A DNA stretch of 64,000 nucleotides from Lindgomyces ingoldianus. Taxonomy: Eukaryota > Ascomycota > Dothideomycetes > Pleosporales > Lindgomycetaceae. A program made the translations under genes and the position numbers. The stretch's first letter is position 1. Each line of letters opens with the position of its first letter. Below are positions 47,754 through 59,991 of this stretch, piece after piece. The notes under the pieces are model-generated. The model saw only the letters and a list, made by a program, of their open reading frames with translations, did no database searches and was not told where the DNA came from. The stretch covers positions 1,221,335 to 1,285,334 of the forward strand of contig NW_022985167.1 in the NCBI RefSeq assembly GCF_010093535.1, read 5' to 3'.

Positions 47754-48586
47754 ATGTAAAAGCGCCCACCTTACTTTTGATAATCTCTGCTGATCTAGCC
47801 TCAGGGAGGTACTTCTCGGCATTACCGGTAAAGACTTCACGATCATCGCGGCCTCTAAAGCTGCTATGCGAGGCGCCACCATTCTCAAGGCCTCCGATGA
47901 CAAGACACGAGAACTCAACTCGCATTCCTTGATGGCATTCTCAGGCGAGGCTGGTGATACTGGTACGCTATAGACGTGAACGGCATGCCGCTGAACTTGC
48001 CCTGGACTGTTGAAGGCTGACTGGGACTTTGCAGTTCAATTTGCTGAGTTCATCCAAGCAAACATCCAATTGTATTCCATGCGCAACAGCATGGAGCTGT
48101 CACCATCTGCCACCGCAAACTTTGTCCGAGGAGAGCTTGCTAGAGCGCTGCGGTCAAGGAGACCATATACCGTAAATCTGTTACTGGGAGGGTATGACAA
48201 GATCGCCGACAAGCCGTCGTTATACTGGATCGACTATCTGGCGAGCTTAGCTCCCGTACCATACGCTGCACATGGCTACGCTCAGTACGTTTACCCGATG
48301 CACTCGTTCAATAATAGTTTATTTGCATTTCAATGCGCTCGACATTCTGGATCAGTTGAGCTAGGCTGACTCGTAGATGCACAGGTACTACTGTCTCTCT
48401 CTCCTCGATAAGCACCATCATCCAGATATCGATTTCCAGCAAGGCATGAAGATTCTGCGCATGTGTACAGAGGAACTGAAACGACGCCTTCCCATCGACT
48501 TCAAGGGGGTTACGGTCAAGGTGATAACAAAGGATGGCATTCGAGAGCAGGAGTACGAGGATGACCAGAAAGTAGTGGTTCCATGA
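47754..48586 (+). CDS. pre1: 20S proteasome subunit beta-4 (Pre1)
   Basis: Four exons (47754-47755, 47805-47962, 48035-48284, 48385-48586) encode 203 residues. The start codon is split: AT ends exon 1 and G opens exon 2. Without splicing the ATG would be followed at once by TAA, so splicing is required. The protein reads [40 protein letters not shown] and [20 protein letters not shown], ending in the beta-4 C-terminal extension. Beta-4 lacks the N-terminal catalytic threonine and is structural in the beta ring. The introns are 49, 72 and 100 nt. Confidence 0.95.
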
Positions 48587-50765
48587 TCTGATCATGCTGC
48601 GTGACGGTAGAACGCAATGGAGTTTTGGTAGCTTGGGGCAAGTGTACAGTACGTCCTGCAGATAGACATGTCACCGACTCGAGCGGAAGCGGACTCGGAG
48701 GAGCTGTTCGCAGAGGGCATTTAAATGGACATGATAAATTCATTGCCTCTACTTCGCTCTACAAAACTCCTATACTTCTTAAGTTTGATTGTCGTTTTGT
48801 GTTCTAAGAAACTCTTTCCATTCTCCCTCAAGACAAGGAATCGTAACTTTACGCCTTTTGTGTTATTAACCGCTGTTAGCATGCCAAAGACCAAGTTGAT
48901 GCGGTGATTCTTTAGCGTCATATGACTAATCGGTCTTGGCACTAAGCACAAAATCTTCGCTCCTGCCCTCCTACTTCCCTTCTTCTCTTCTTCAGATCAA
49001 AAAAAGCACCGGAGCCAGCCACGACCATCAGCATTCTATTTTGCCCTTGGTTGCCAGTCACTTCCACAGTGACGTGGCTCCGCAGAAGAAGGCCCTCCTG
49101 TAGGAAACTGCCGTCTCGTGGGTCGTCTTAATTGATGGCGATGGGGCAGCGGTGTCGACTTATGGAGTACATGTTTGCCACGAACGAATTGATTGTTGCT
49201 ATGTACGTAGTCAATCGAAAGGGTTCACCAAACGTTCTATTGAGCAGTAGGAACAGTAGAGTTACGAGCCTTAATTGTGGCATTGCCAATTAGCCTGCCA
49301 ATGTCTTACTCGACCTTGTTGCCAATAAGATCCCTTCGTTCTCCGCCAGTGTGGCCCTTGAAGGTCCGATCCAGACCCCCCAAAAGTGCATACCTCCCCT
49401 CTATTCAATTTCGATTCTCGTTCGGATATCCATGACATAACTTCCTACAGCTTGTCCGCGGTCTCTTCACTAGTCACGTACATGCCTTTCCGGTTGGCCA
49501 TACCCTAGGCTGGGATGCCATGCATCACGTAGCCAGTATCGTTCAATCTCCAATAATGGTACCCCGTCGTATATATTACTTCATGATTTGCTTCCTGATT
49601 TCGTTGTTTAGGCGGGATTCGCTATTCAACTCATCTACGATGTCGTTGAAACCGCAACTTAATTACGAACCGGTGCACCACGCACTCTTCCATTTCCCGT
49701 CTAAAGAGTGGCTGTCATACCTCTATCGATTCATTGAAGAGCTCGTGAGACCTGCTAGAGGGAACAGGCCCGGCAACGTACAGCGTTTGTCGTTGCACAA
49801 TGGGCCTCACGTCTTAGACTACGTCCGTAGATGGCCTTGACGAAATAGAACTGGCGCTGTGAGCTAGAATAGAGTAAGTTAAGAGGAGAGCCTTCGCATT
49901 CGTCGTATTCTGCTTTCCTTACGGAGCGGTGACCTAGAGTGTCTATATGCCACTATTCAATCCCAGCCAATCCAATGCCATGCAAATTCAGTGTCTCCAA
50001 TTTGAGTATTTCGGATGCATCAGCTCGTTTGATTTCATCCGCGGCCTTGCGAACCTCGCTTGAGTTGTCACATCCGGCCGGTATGCATTTAGATGAGTCA
50101 TTTGTAGAACTTATCGAGAAGGTCAAACGTCTGTAAGTGGGTATAACTCTTGGTCAAATGGGCCGTCATCGATTTAACGATACAAATAAAGATCTCAGCT
50201 GCAATTGCCATCTCTCTGATCATTACAAGCATAATGGTAAAGTTGCTTCACGATCTACTGCCAGTATCTATATTAGATTTATGGTGGCCAGATAATAGTC
50301 CCGTGGCTTATAACGCCTAACTAGCTAGAGATTCCAAGTGTTGAAAAGACCGTCGAGAAACGTCAAATCATGGCTTGTCTTCGAGCCACGTTTGACATGG
50401 GAACCGTTTTCTCTGAACGACAGTGGCCTTGATGTATGATATCTTGGCAAGATTGGCAATGGAATTGGTTTGGAAAGGGAGCTTAGGATCTATTCACAAA
50501 ATGCGAGGAACCCTCGATGGGTTATAAGGCCCTCCTTTGCGTTGGTCTCAGCCTTGTGAACTACACGCTCCTGGCACGCGGTATGGTAAAATTGGAAGAA
50601 AACTTGACCACGAAACCTGCCAATAGGGGTATGCGCGCACCTCCACACGCACAATATAGATCACAGAGCCCCAATCTCAACCATATAGTCAGTCATTCAT
50701 TCTATACCACCCTAACAAACTAGTCTAATCTCACACTACTGACCCTTCTCCCCGCAACCCTCCTC
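48587..50765. other. Intergenic, 2.2 kb, with possible coding remnants
   Basis: No complete gene is recognised. Plus-strand frames at 49520-49840 and 49939-50136 and an open stretch at about 50193-50321 (including AAIAISLIITSIMVKLLHDL, membrane-like) share one direction. GTAAGT occurs at 50131 after the second. They could be exons of a degraded or lineage-specific gene, but I find no family resemblance and no consistent splicing. Confidence 0.3.
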
Positions 50766-53700
50766 CTAATCACCCCGTCCCATCTTCCCCAAAACATCTC
50801 TAACACTCTTACTCCGCTCTTTCCCCTCAAACTCCGGTCCCACCTTCTCAACCATCCATGCACAATCCTTGACCTTGCTAACGGACACGAGTGCCTCTGC
50901 CCTCTTGACTCGCATCGCCTCAGGAAGGCCCTCGAAGCTGGTGTCGAATAAAAGCTTCTCGAAAGCCTCTCTAATCCCCAGGTTACTGAGGTCCGTTTCT
51001 CTAGGGATGTGGTCGAACAAAGAGGCTAGATATGTGAAGGCTGTGAGATGCGTGGTTTTGTCGTGGGTGTTGGTTGTGCGGGCGACGAGAGGTAGGGTTG
51101 TGGTGAGGCGGGATGAGAGGCCTGAAGGGGATAGTAGCGTAGTGTTGGGAGCCGAGAGGAGGGCTATGATGCTGGATTGGAGGGTCTTTTCCTTGCTATT
51201 TTTTCTTGTCAGTACAGTTCGATTCAGGAGTATGCAGGGGAGCAGGAGATGGAGGGCTTACAGAGTAGCATCCTTCAACCCCTCTCCGCCATCAACATCC
51301 ATCTTGTCCGTCACCCCTCCTTCTTCCCCTAGACCCAACACTTCGTCCAGCACATCCCCAACAATCTGTTCCACCAGCCCACTCAATTCTAGATCCGTCC
51401 TCGCAATACACACTTTTCCAAGCGCCTCCAGCGCGTACGGTCTGTAAGACTTATTCTGTCTCTTAGCCTCGCGAATTGCAACATTCTCAATCTGCTTCGC
51501 TACTTTCCCATCTGCGCCCCACAGCATTCTTCCCCTCTCCACAAACCTCACAAAAGCCTCGAGAACAATTTCTTTGCCTTCCCATGTTTTTCCTCCCACG
51601 GCTTTATCCAGTGTTGGCCACACAATCTCCGCATTCGCCTTGTTGAGCTCGTCGCTCCCGGAAGTGATGGATATGATGGTAGCTGCAACGGCTTTCGCGG
51701 CCGTGTGTTTGAGGTTCCATTTCTGGCTCTCAAGATACTTGTTCGCTAGTGCTAAGATTTCATTCAGATAGAGGAGGACTGCACGACTACCGGCAACATT
51801 GTCCGACCAAGTGTTTTCAAAGAGTTTCTTAACATCGGCATGACTGTCGTGCTGGGCGAGGAAAATAAACGGAAGCAGGGAGGAAGATAAGGAGGTGAAG
51901 CGGTCTGCTGCGTTCTTGGAAATGGAGAGAACGATATCGCCGGCTGCGAGAGGTCCCCTGTCATCTTCAGACTCAAAGTACAATTTCTGGCAGAAGGCAA
52001 TGGTGGCGAGGAGTTGCTTGTCTGAGGCAAGTCTAGCAACATATCCTGCTGCAGCGGCGTACGAGGATGACACTGTGTCGTTTCGATCGAGGACGTGTTT
52101 ATGAATAAGTTTGAGGAAGGCGTCGGCGTATGGCCTGAATAGGAAATTATGCCTCGTGCTCAAAGTCACTAGAATCCTCGAACACCCGACTTTGCTCGGC
52201 AATCCCACTGCATTCTTCATCGCGGCCTCAATCCTAGGGATTAACTTTCCCATGGTTTCCATGTCCGCAAGGTCAAGGCAGCGTTCGATGGACTCGGTGA
52301 GTGGGGAGGAACGTACGCTTTGCAGGCGCAGGTCGTCGATTTTTTGTGTGGTAAGATTGTACTTGGAAGCATTGAGATGGATGTAATTAACTGCTTCGGG
52401 TTCGAGAGAAGAAAGGAGGCCAAGGAGGCGTTCAACAAGCTCGGGGATGTGCGGGCTTAGAGTTTTTGAATTACTCTTTTTGACAATTTGGAGAAGTGTG
52501 TGGAGGGCGAACATGCGTACTTCTTCAGCGCTTGATTCTAGACCCGACGTAGAGAGCAGGAAAGGAAGAACACGCTCCAGCATTGCACCAGCATTCTTGA
52601 GGGAAGAATCTCCCGCCTCAAGCGATCGCGTAAGAATACCAGTGAGGACGCGGGCTAGGGATGCCGCCGCGGCGCGGACCGATTCTTTGATATCATCGAG
52701 GACCTTGAAGCACTTATCCCATATTTGACCAAGGTATTTCTCATACTTGTCAAGATTGCGACCTTGAACCAGGTCGGCGATCGCGGCACAAGATGCTTGA
52801 CGAACACGCCATTCTTTCGTGAGGATACTGATTAGAAGATCGTCCATGATGGCATCAAAGTGTGTGCCAATAGTGGTAGAAGAATCTTTGACTAAGGCGT
52901 TCCAGATGTCGTTCATTGAGCGCTGAACGTTAGGATTGGGATCAAATCTGGATTGGGATTAGTAATATTCTACCAAAAGTCCTTTAGGTGAACTATGACT
53001 TACCTATAGCGATACAGCTTCGGATACAGTTTCGGATTTTCGGCGAGATACCCATCTACACTTGAGTCCGAGAAAATGTTGCTAAGCCCAAAACGCCCAA
53101 AAGCCGCACGACTCGACCAGATAGAATTGTTTGAAGCCAGCGACATGAAGCGGTAAACCAGACTTGAATCTCCTACTTCGGATGCCAGACTAAGAATGTC
53201 TTTGTATGTCGTGACAGAACCATCTCCCGTCGGCAAAGCACCAGGCTCGAAAAGTTGGGTGTCCTCGGTGACCGTGCCAGACATCTTGGACTTATTATCT
53301 GAGAATGAGCTTACAAGGTCTCGAACCAGGCCATCTTTCAGTTGACGGTCGCCTCTCTCGTAGACAAGACCTAGACCTCTAGAAGCTGCCTCCTGGACGA
53401 CCTCGTCTCGGTCTGAGAGACACAGTTTGAAGGCGTTCTGGCATTGTGGAAGGTAGTTCTGCATCTCCGGCTTATGTCCACAGTACTGGAGCAGACAGAG
53501 CAGCCAAATTACTGAGGCCTTTTTTAGAGAGGGTTTGGTTTGGCGGCAACCTTTGAGGGTCTTCTCTAGGACCGCAGAAAGAGTTTTCTCGCGTTTCGGC
53601 CCAGAAGGGGTTAATGCGCTTGAGTCCCATGGATCGCGTTGTTGATCTGGATGTTCAACATCAAGTTCCGTTGTCAATGCTGTGGAATCCCAACCACAAG

Positions 53701-56700
53701 CAAAGCAGCTCAGAGCCTCGCCGACCGAGAATTGAACTTCGGACTGACGCACTTCGTGTAGTTCGTATAGTTTATCCCTAATGTATGCGTAATCCGTATT
53801 TTCTTCTTCGCTAGCTTCGGTTGTAATCATAGACAAGTGTCCAAGAGCAAGAACAGCGCTCGTAGTACCTGTCTTTGCGGATTCGAATATTTGCTGAGTT
53901 ATATCCTGGAATTTGGAGTGTCGAGCAAGAGATGAAGGGCTGATGACCAGGAAAAGACTCAGTTGGTCGATGCACGTGAACGCTGCTCCTTTTAGAGTTA
54001 GATCTCTGGAACTCTGAAGAATATCGACCAGACACTCTAGCAGTCGATATATAGGATGTGTGTCTGAGAGTTCCGCGGGCTTTCTCCACTGGAGTCTGCT
54101 GAAAAAGTACCCGAGCGCAATAATGGCACCACTGATCTGATTGATCTCACCACCGACAGCCGTCTTCCATCCGTTCAACTTGTTAAAGAACAGCGTCTGC
54201 GATTCGGAAACCAGCCTCTCGTCGCAAGTACCGCCGGAAGCGAGAATACCATAAACGTGAGCGGCAGCGGCTCGTCGAGCCGGATTGTTAGACAGTATCG
54301 AAGGCTCTAAAGCGCGGAAGTCTGGGATCAACCTCGCTCGCAACAATACGTTCTCTCCACACAAAGAGCACAACTGGACTAGTACAGTCCCGATGTCACC
54401 CACATCACCTATTTCTTCTCGAGTAAGTTGTTCGAAGGCGGCTCGTAGAATAATCGCCAGGGATTGGGAGTGACGATCATCAGCGGTGTATGCGCGGAAT
54501 GCTTGACGAGGTCGCAGGTCTGTTGACATGAGTGTATCCAACTTCCTTCCCCAGTCTTCCGAAACTTCATCCTGGATCTGTCTCTCCACAAGTGCAGAGT
54601 GCATCGCAATCTGACAACAGAAGGCGATCACGATTGGTAAGGCGTCGGCGTATTGTTGGCGGAAGTGCTGAAGTCGCGCAACAGCGTCATCTTGCTCGTC
54701 TATATCCATATCGTCCTCGCCTGCCCCAGGTTGCCCGAAAATAAAGTGAACAAGTTTATCGAAATCGGGGAATGACATCGGTTCTTGATGCGAACCGGGG
54801 CCGGGAAAGGAGTTCAACATTTTATACCAGTATGGGTCCAAGCCTTTCTTCCCCTCTTCAAAGACTTCGTGTCTCTCTTTGCTGCCTCCGCTAACCGCGA
54901 GAAGATCTATCCACCTCCCTAGAACGTCGTCGTACGGGAGACAACGGTTGGCGAAACGAGTAGCGACATATCGAGTGCTTCGAGAGAATTTCATGCCCTC
55001 GGTCTTCTCCAGGTTATCTAAATTCTCTGATGTCGCATACTTCAAGAGAATATGCCGGAAATTCCAGTGAACCGAGGAATTGGATGACTTAGTAAATGCC
55101 CCAAGGACAGAAGAGAGAGCTTCTTCGATGCTGACCGCGACATCGCGGCCGGACACATCATCTCTCAAGGACCGGAATAACCAATTTAAGAGGCTAAGGG
55201 AAGGCTCTAATAAAACTTTCTCTGGCGCAGCCTTTGCCAACAGCCCAATGGTTTCGTATCCATATCCACGAATCTCAAGGTCTTGACCTTTGTCAGGGCT
55301 TGGCCAGCCTTGATCCTCAATGAAGCTTTTTAGATTTCCCACAAGACTCTCTCCCATTGACGAAAGATCACTTGTGGAACCACGGCGAGCAACAAAGTTT
55401 ACAAGGGTGAAGATGGCGGATCGAAATTTTGACGCTTCTCTGCCTGCAGTAGTCTGATTTCCTTGGAGCTGCTCGGTAGATAACAGACCCTCTTCAACAA
55501 CTCTGGATATTTGCCTTGGGTATCTTGTGCAGGTGACCGATTTAGACAGTACATTGAGGATTCGGATTCGAAGTGGCACTTTGACAGGGAGGGGTCCGTC
55601 TGATGCGTCTCTGCTTCTAGTTAGTTTACATCGCTTAGAGAGTTTGTTAATGGAACAGAAAGAAGCTACTTACGACCCGAAATAGAGACCTAGCAGGGTC
55701 TCAACAAACGTTGAGTCTTCCACATCTTTGCTTAGCATAGCACGTTTCAAAACGTCTTCCCCAATATCTGAAACTTGTGAATTGGTGTCGGCAGATGCGA
55801 AGAGTGCCGGCAGGAACTTCTCCTCATCAGAGAACATGCCACTCGCAAGAAATCTAGCAACTAAGGTTTTGGATTCAGTCAAACTTAAACCTGCATCCCC
55901 ACTTGGATCCCAAGCATCAGGTTTTCCTTGTAAAGTGAGGAACTTGTAGTCGTCAGTTGATAGACCAGGGGATCTTGGAAAAAGACCGAATTCGCCACCG
56001 CTTTTCCGTGGCACACTTAGTAAGAGCAGTTTGCCAAACCATTGGGAGAGAAAGCCAGCATCCTCATCGTCCAGCCCAAGCATTGATCGAAGTTCTTCGT
56101 CCTCTTTGCTTCCTCGTAAAGGAAGCTTGAAGTGGGTAAGAAGGCGTAATGTGAGGTGAAATATTTGAGACGCATGTTGGGCGGATTTAGAAAAGTCGGC
56201 CGCAATTCCGTGGATGAGGGTCGGCAGCAGCTCGAGTCTGTCGGTAACTGGAATCCGAGAGATACCTTGCTGAACGTAAAGGATGTCAAAGTGGCGTATC
56301 AGAGGAACATTGATGTTATCCTTGAATTGTTTAAGGAGAGCAGGAACTGGAAGCTTGATCTCTCTAAGAAAGGAGTCAGTTGTAATTTTCTTTCAAGACC
56401 ATCAGGGAGATATATCGGAAGCGGGCATACTGTGGCTTGATTCGGGTGTTAATATGTTGGCAAATAGATATGACCTAGAGAGAAGGAACCGCCATTAGCG
56501 GCGTAATTGGGAACGATAGAACACAAATGTAGACCTGGAGGCATTGGAGGCCGAATAAATGCTATTCAAAATCCTTACCTTATTTCTCACGGCTACACTT
56601 TCAGAGCCAAGCTTGAGCAGAAGGGGGGCTAGATAAAGCTTCAGAAGATCCTCTAGCCTTTTGTCTGAGTCTGCAAGGGCTATGCGCATTTCAACCTTGC

Positions 56701-56746
56701 CGACGAGCGCAAGCTCCCTAGCCTCTGGGCTCGACACAGAGGCCAT
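50766..56746 (-). CDS. ecm29: Ecm29, proteasome-associated HEAT-repeat protein
   Basis: Six exons (50766-51195, 51262-52947, 53004-55610, 55674-56363, 56431-56474, 56579-56746) encode 1874 residues with all phases consistent. This is the largest gene in the window. The start is the only ATG of the first exon, MASVSSPEARELALVGKVEM. The N-terminal Ecm29 region includes IRHFDILYVQQGISRIPVTD and RLLTHFKLPLRGSKEDEEL. The rest is a solenoid of HEAT-like helical repeats (CSRILVTLSTRHNFLFRPYA, WRVRQASCAAIADLVQGRN). Ecm29 tethers the 19S cap to the 20S core and checks faulty proteasomes. It sits 2.2 kb from the proteasome gene PRE1. Confidence 0.96.
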
Positions 56747-57550
56747 GACTGGCCCCAAGAAGAATGGTGGACTGGGAAAGGATGTTTAAAGAGCTGCTGG
56801 GTTGTCGGGGATATTTAAGCCATCTGTGCCACAGGCAGCCGCCAATGGCGTGGCGTGGGGCTGGTAGATGAAGAGGAGGGAGTGGATGCTGAGAAATCGG
56901 AACGTCGGACAAGCAGAGGAAATGCTGATACATCTGCTTCTGTCCAATCGCCACGCCTATGCATACTCACCATTCACCAGCCAGTCAGCAGGGATTCGCG
57001 GTGGGCCAAACGCGACGTCGGGATCGGGAAAACATCTTCGGCGGTGAAGCACAGGCCACAAGCTGGTGACGCAAGGCACTGGGAAGGTTCAACTGCCTCG
57101 AGCAACCATCACTCAGACAAACGACGCCTTTCGATAAGATTCTATCTACGTTGGCTTGTTGCCTGCTACCTCTACCTTGTTCGTGAGGCGCCCTCAATCC
57201 TCCGACGTCTTATACCTAGTAACCTACTCCCTCGTTGCCAGCATATCTTGACCGGAATTTCATACACAACGCCCGATCCAGCCACCTCCACGGCCTCGTG
57301 CAACTCAACAGCAACAACACGCAACCACTCGTAATACTCTCACGGTCTAATACCTCTCAATCGTCACTTGTTCCGACCCAGCAGGCGGTGCCGTCACCTT
57401 CCCGAGCAATCACGCACTTTTACCCCATCGGCGACACGTACATGAGTCGATAAAGTGCCCCGCGAACATTTTTGCTCCCAACTTCTTAGTAGCGCACACC
57501 TCTTCACAGCACAAACCTCCACTCGAGAACCGCAACAACCGTTGCCCGCC
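56747..57550. promoter_or_regulatory. Divergent promoter between ECM29 and the UBX gene
   Basis: These 804 bp lie between two divergent ubiquitin-system genes. Upstream ATGs precede the UBX start (for example near 57235), so short uORFs are possible. A proteasome-control element (GGTGGCAAA-like) was looked for but not clearly seen. Confidence 0.45.
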
Positions 57551-59161
57551 ATGGAGGAGGAGACGATCCTCAACTTCGTCAGCATCACGTCGTGTGATCC
57601 CGATAAGGCGGCCCAGTATCTGCGCCTAACGGACAACAACATCGAACAGGCTATCCAGCTCTACTTCGACAGTCCAAACCTGGACTTCGGGACCACTGCC
57701 ACCCCGGCACCAGCAGCACCCCCGAGCAACACAGCGCAGAATCCGATATCCATTGATTCGGATGAGGAGATGTCCGACTTCGACCCCGTTGGTGCCGCCT
57801 CTAGCACCCCGCCAGCACGTCTATCGAACATAGAAGACGATGAGGCTATGGCGCGTCGGTTACAGGAGGAGATGTATGGTGGTATGGATCCGGAGGCGGG
57901 AGTACGAGCGCCGATGGCCCGGACAACAGAGACCCTGGTCGGACCTGGCTCGAACTGGGGTTCGCGAGACGACGACATTGATGCGCTGGTGCAAGAGCAG
58001 CTCGCTCGGCGAAGAGCCCCTGGTAGCTATTATATAACCCCCAAATAGTACCACAACTAACAGACGAATGTAGGACGACCTGGCATCTTCAACCAACAAC
58101 GCACGAATCACACATCAGTGTGGGAAAATAATGGCGATACGAGTGCCCGACAACGTGAGCTAGCGACTGCAACAGGAGGCGCGTCCGAAATCTCCTCAAA
58201 GTCCAGCATGCTGGCAGAGATGTATCGACCGCCTTTCGAGATCATGTTTCAGCAATCCTGGGACAAGGCACGAGATGAGGGCAAGGAAAATGAGAAGTGG
58301 ATTATCGTGAACATCCAGGACCCGGCCATTTTTGACTGCCAAATCCTCAACCGAGACATCTGGAAGAACCCAGAGATCAAGGCTACTGTCAAAGAGAGCT
58401 TTGTCTTCATGCAATATGCCAAGGATGATCCTCGGGGCCAGCAATACGTCAATTATTACTTCCATGCTCGGGATAGCCAAGATGCGTACCCCCATATCGC
58501 TATCGTAGACCCTCGCACGGGAGAGCAGGTGAAGGTCTGGTCCGGTCCACCAGTCCCCCAACCCATGGAATTTCACGCCCAGCTTCACGAGTTCCTTGAC
58601 CGCTACAGCCTAAAAGCAAATGCCAAGAATCCTGTGGCTCAACGGAAGGCCGAAAGGAAGAAGGTTGACGTCGACCGAATGACCGAGGAGGAGCAGCTAG
58701 AGATGGCCCTGCAAAAGAGTCTGGAAAACAGCAAAGGACCTAAGGATGACGATCCTGATGCGCTAACGAAAGAACCCGAGTCATCTGGCAAAGGCAAGGC
58801 CAAGGCGGAAGGAGAGACAATGGATACAGCTAATCCCACGAGCAACGGTTCCGCAAGCTCGCCTTTTTCTCAGATCTCAGCGTCAAATCCCCATGTCGAG
58901 CCACCGAACGGCCCCAACACTACCCGTATCCAGTTCCGATCATCAGACGGAAAGAGGGTTGTCCGTAGATTCAACAGCTCTGATCCTGTCAGGAGGCTAT
59001 ATGAGTGGCTCAAGGCAACTCCGTGGGAGGGCAAAGAAGGAGCAGAGTTTGATCTCTTCTTTGTTACCGGTGGATCTAAAAATCTCATCGAGTTCCTTGA
59101 TTCCACCATCGAGGAAGCAGGATTGAAGAACGTAACGTTGAACGTGGAATTTACTGAGTAA
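57551..59161 (+). CDS. ubx5: UBA-UAS-UIM-UBX protein (Ubx5/UBXN7 type), Cdc48 adaptor
   Basis: Two exons (57551-58022 and 58074-59161; intron 51 nt) encode 519 residues. The N-terminus is a UBA-like domain (ILNFVSITSCDPDKAAQYLR, NIEQAIQLYF). A thioredoxin-fold UAS domain covers about 200-330 (MYRPPFEIMFQQSWDKA, NEKWIIVNIQDPAIFDCQIL, AYPHIAIVDPRTGEQVKVW). A UIM follows near 361 (TEEEQLEMALQKSLENS). The C-terminal UBX domain is at about 440-518 (TTRIQFRSSDGKRVVRRFNS). This set of four is that of UBXN7 and yeast Ubx5, which link ubiquitylated clients and cullin ligases to the Cdc48/p97 segregase. Order and length are normal. Confidence 0.93.
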
Positions 59162-59991
59162 GAACTCTTCAATCGGCATCCGCACGGCGTTCAGGATGGT
59201 ATATGAGGCCGGTGACTGGTGGGAATGTTTAATGGGATCGGATACATACAAGGGGGTCGGCATCGATGTTAGTCATCGAAGAGGGGAAGGCTTTGTGGCA
59301 GTCCAGGTGGCTTTAGACTATCCTACTACATACCCGTGCATTTGACCAGGCTGGTGTATCATACAGGCATGCACTCTTTTGAATTCTTAGAGTTACGTCA
59401 ACTACTCAACTCAACATGGCTAATATGTCGCACGTGTGCTAACCATAGCATTATAGCTTCATATAAGCCCAAGTCCATTCCCTCTTTTCCCTAGGCCTAC
59501 TCAATTTCTACAGTGTAAGATAAAGCAAGATCTGAATGTATTTACTCTTGATTTACCTCTCCTTGTAGCTCGGAAGTGTTATCATGATGGCCAGCCCCAT
59601 TCGGGTAAGCGTTCGCCTGATTGGTCTGTGCGCCCCATGACTCTTGGTTTGTCATTTGACGAAGTGGAGCAAACATCAGTACAGGTCAATCGCCACCCTC
59701 CAAGGAATAAGGCATCTCTACAAACAAGATTATTGCCGACCCTCAAGCAATCGGCCGGAAACTGATGGCTTGGATCGGCGGTCCCCTTGATGCACGTCTC
59801 ATTTTGCGGCTATCGGAGCTCACCGCATCATTTTGAGCTCCACCGATTCGCCATCCCCCACTTTTGCTAACTTCAGGCTTACGTTCGGATGGTACGCTTC
59901 ATCCCGCCTTTTCTAGCTTCTTAAAGGAGTGTGGGTAGGTGGGGTATTTGGGACGTAGCATTGCTGCTTTGTATTCTCTAGAGATAGCACC
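59162..59991. other. Intergenic, upstream of the sulfurase gene
   Basis: This 830-bp stretch includes the UBX gene 3' UTR and the sulfurase promoter. Only short frames are seen. A GATAAG-type site (AGATAAAG) near 59518 could be a nitrogen-control GATA element, which would fit purine-use genes but is weak evidence. Confidence 0.4.
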
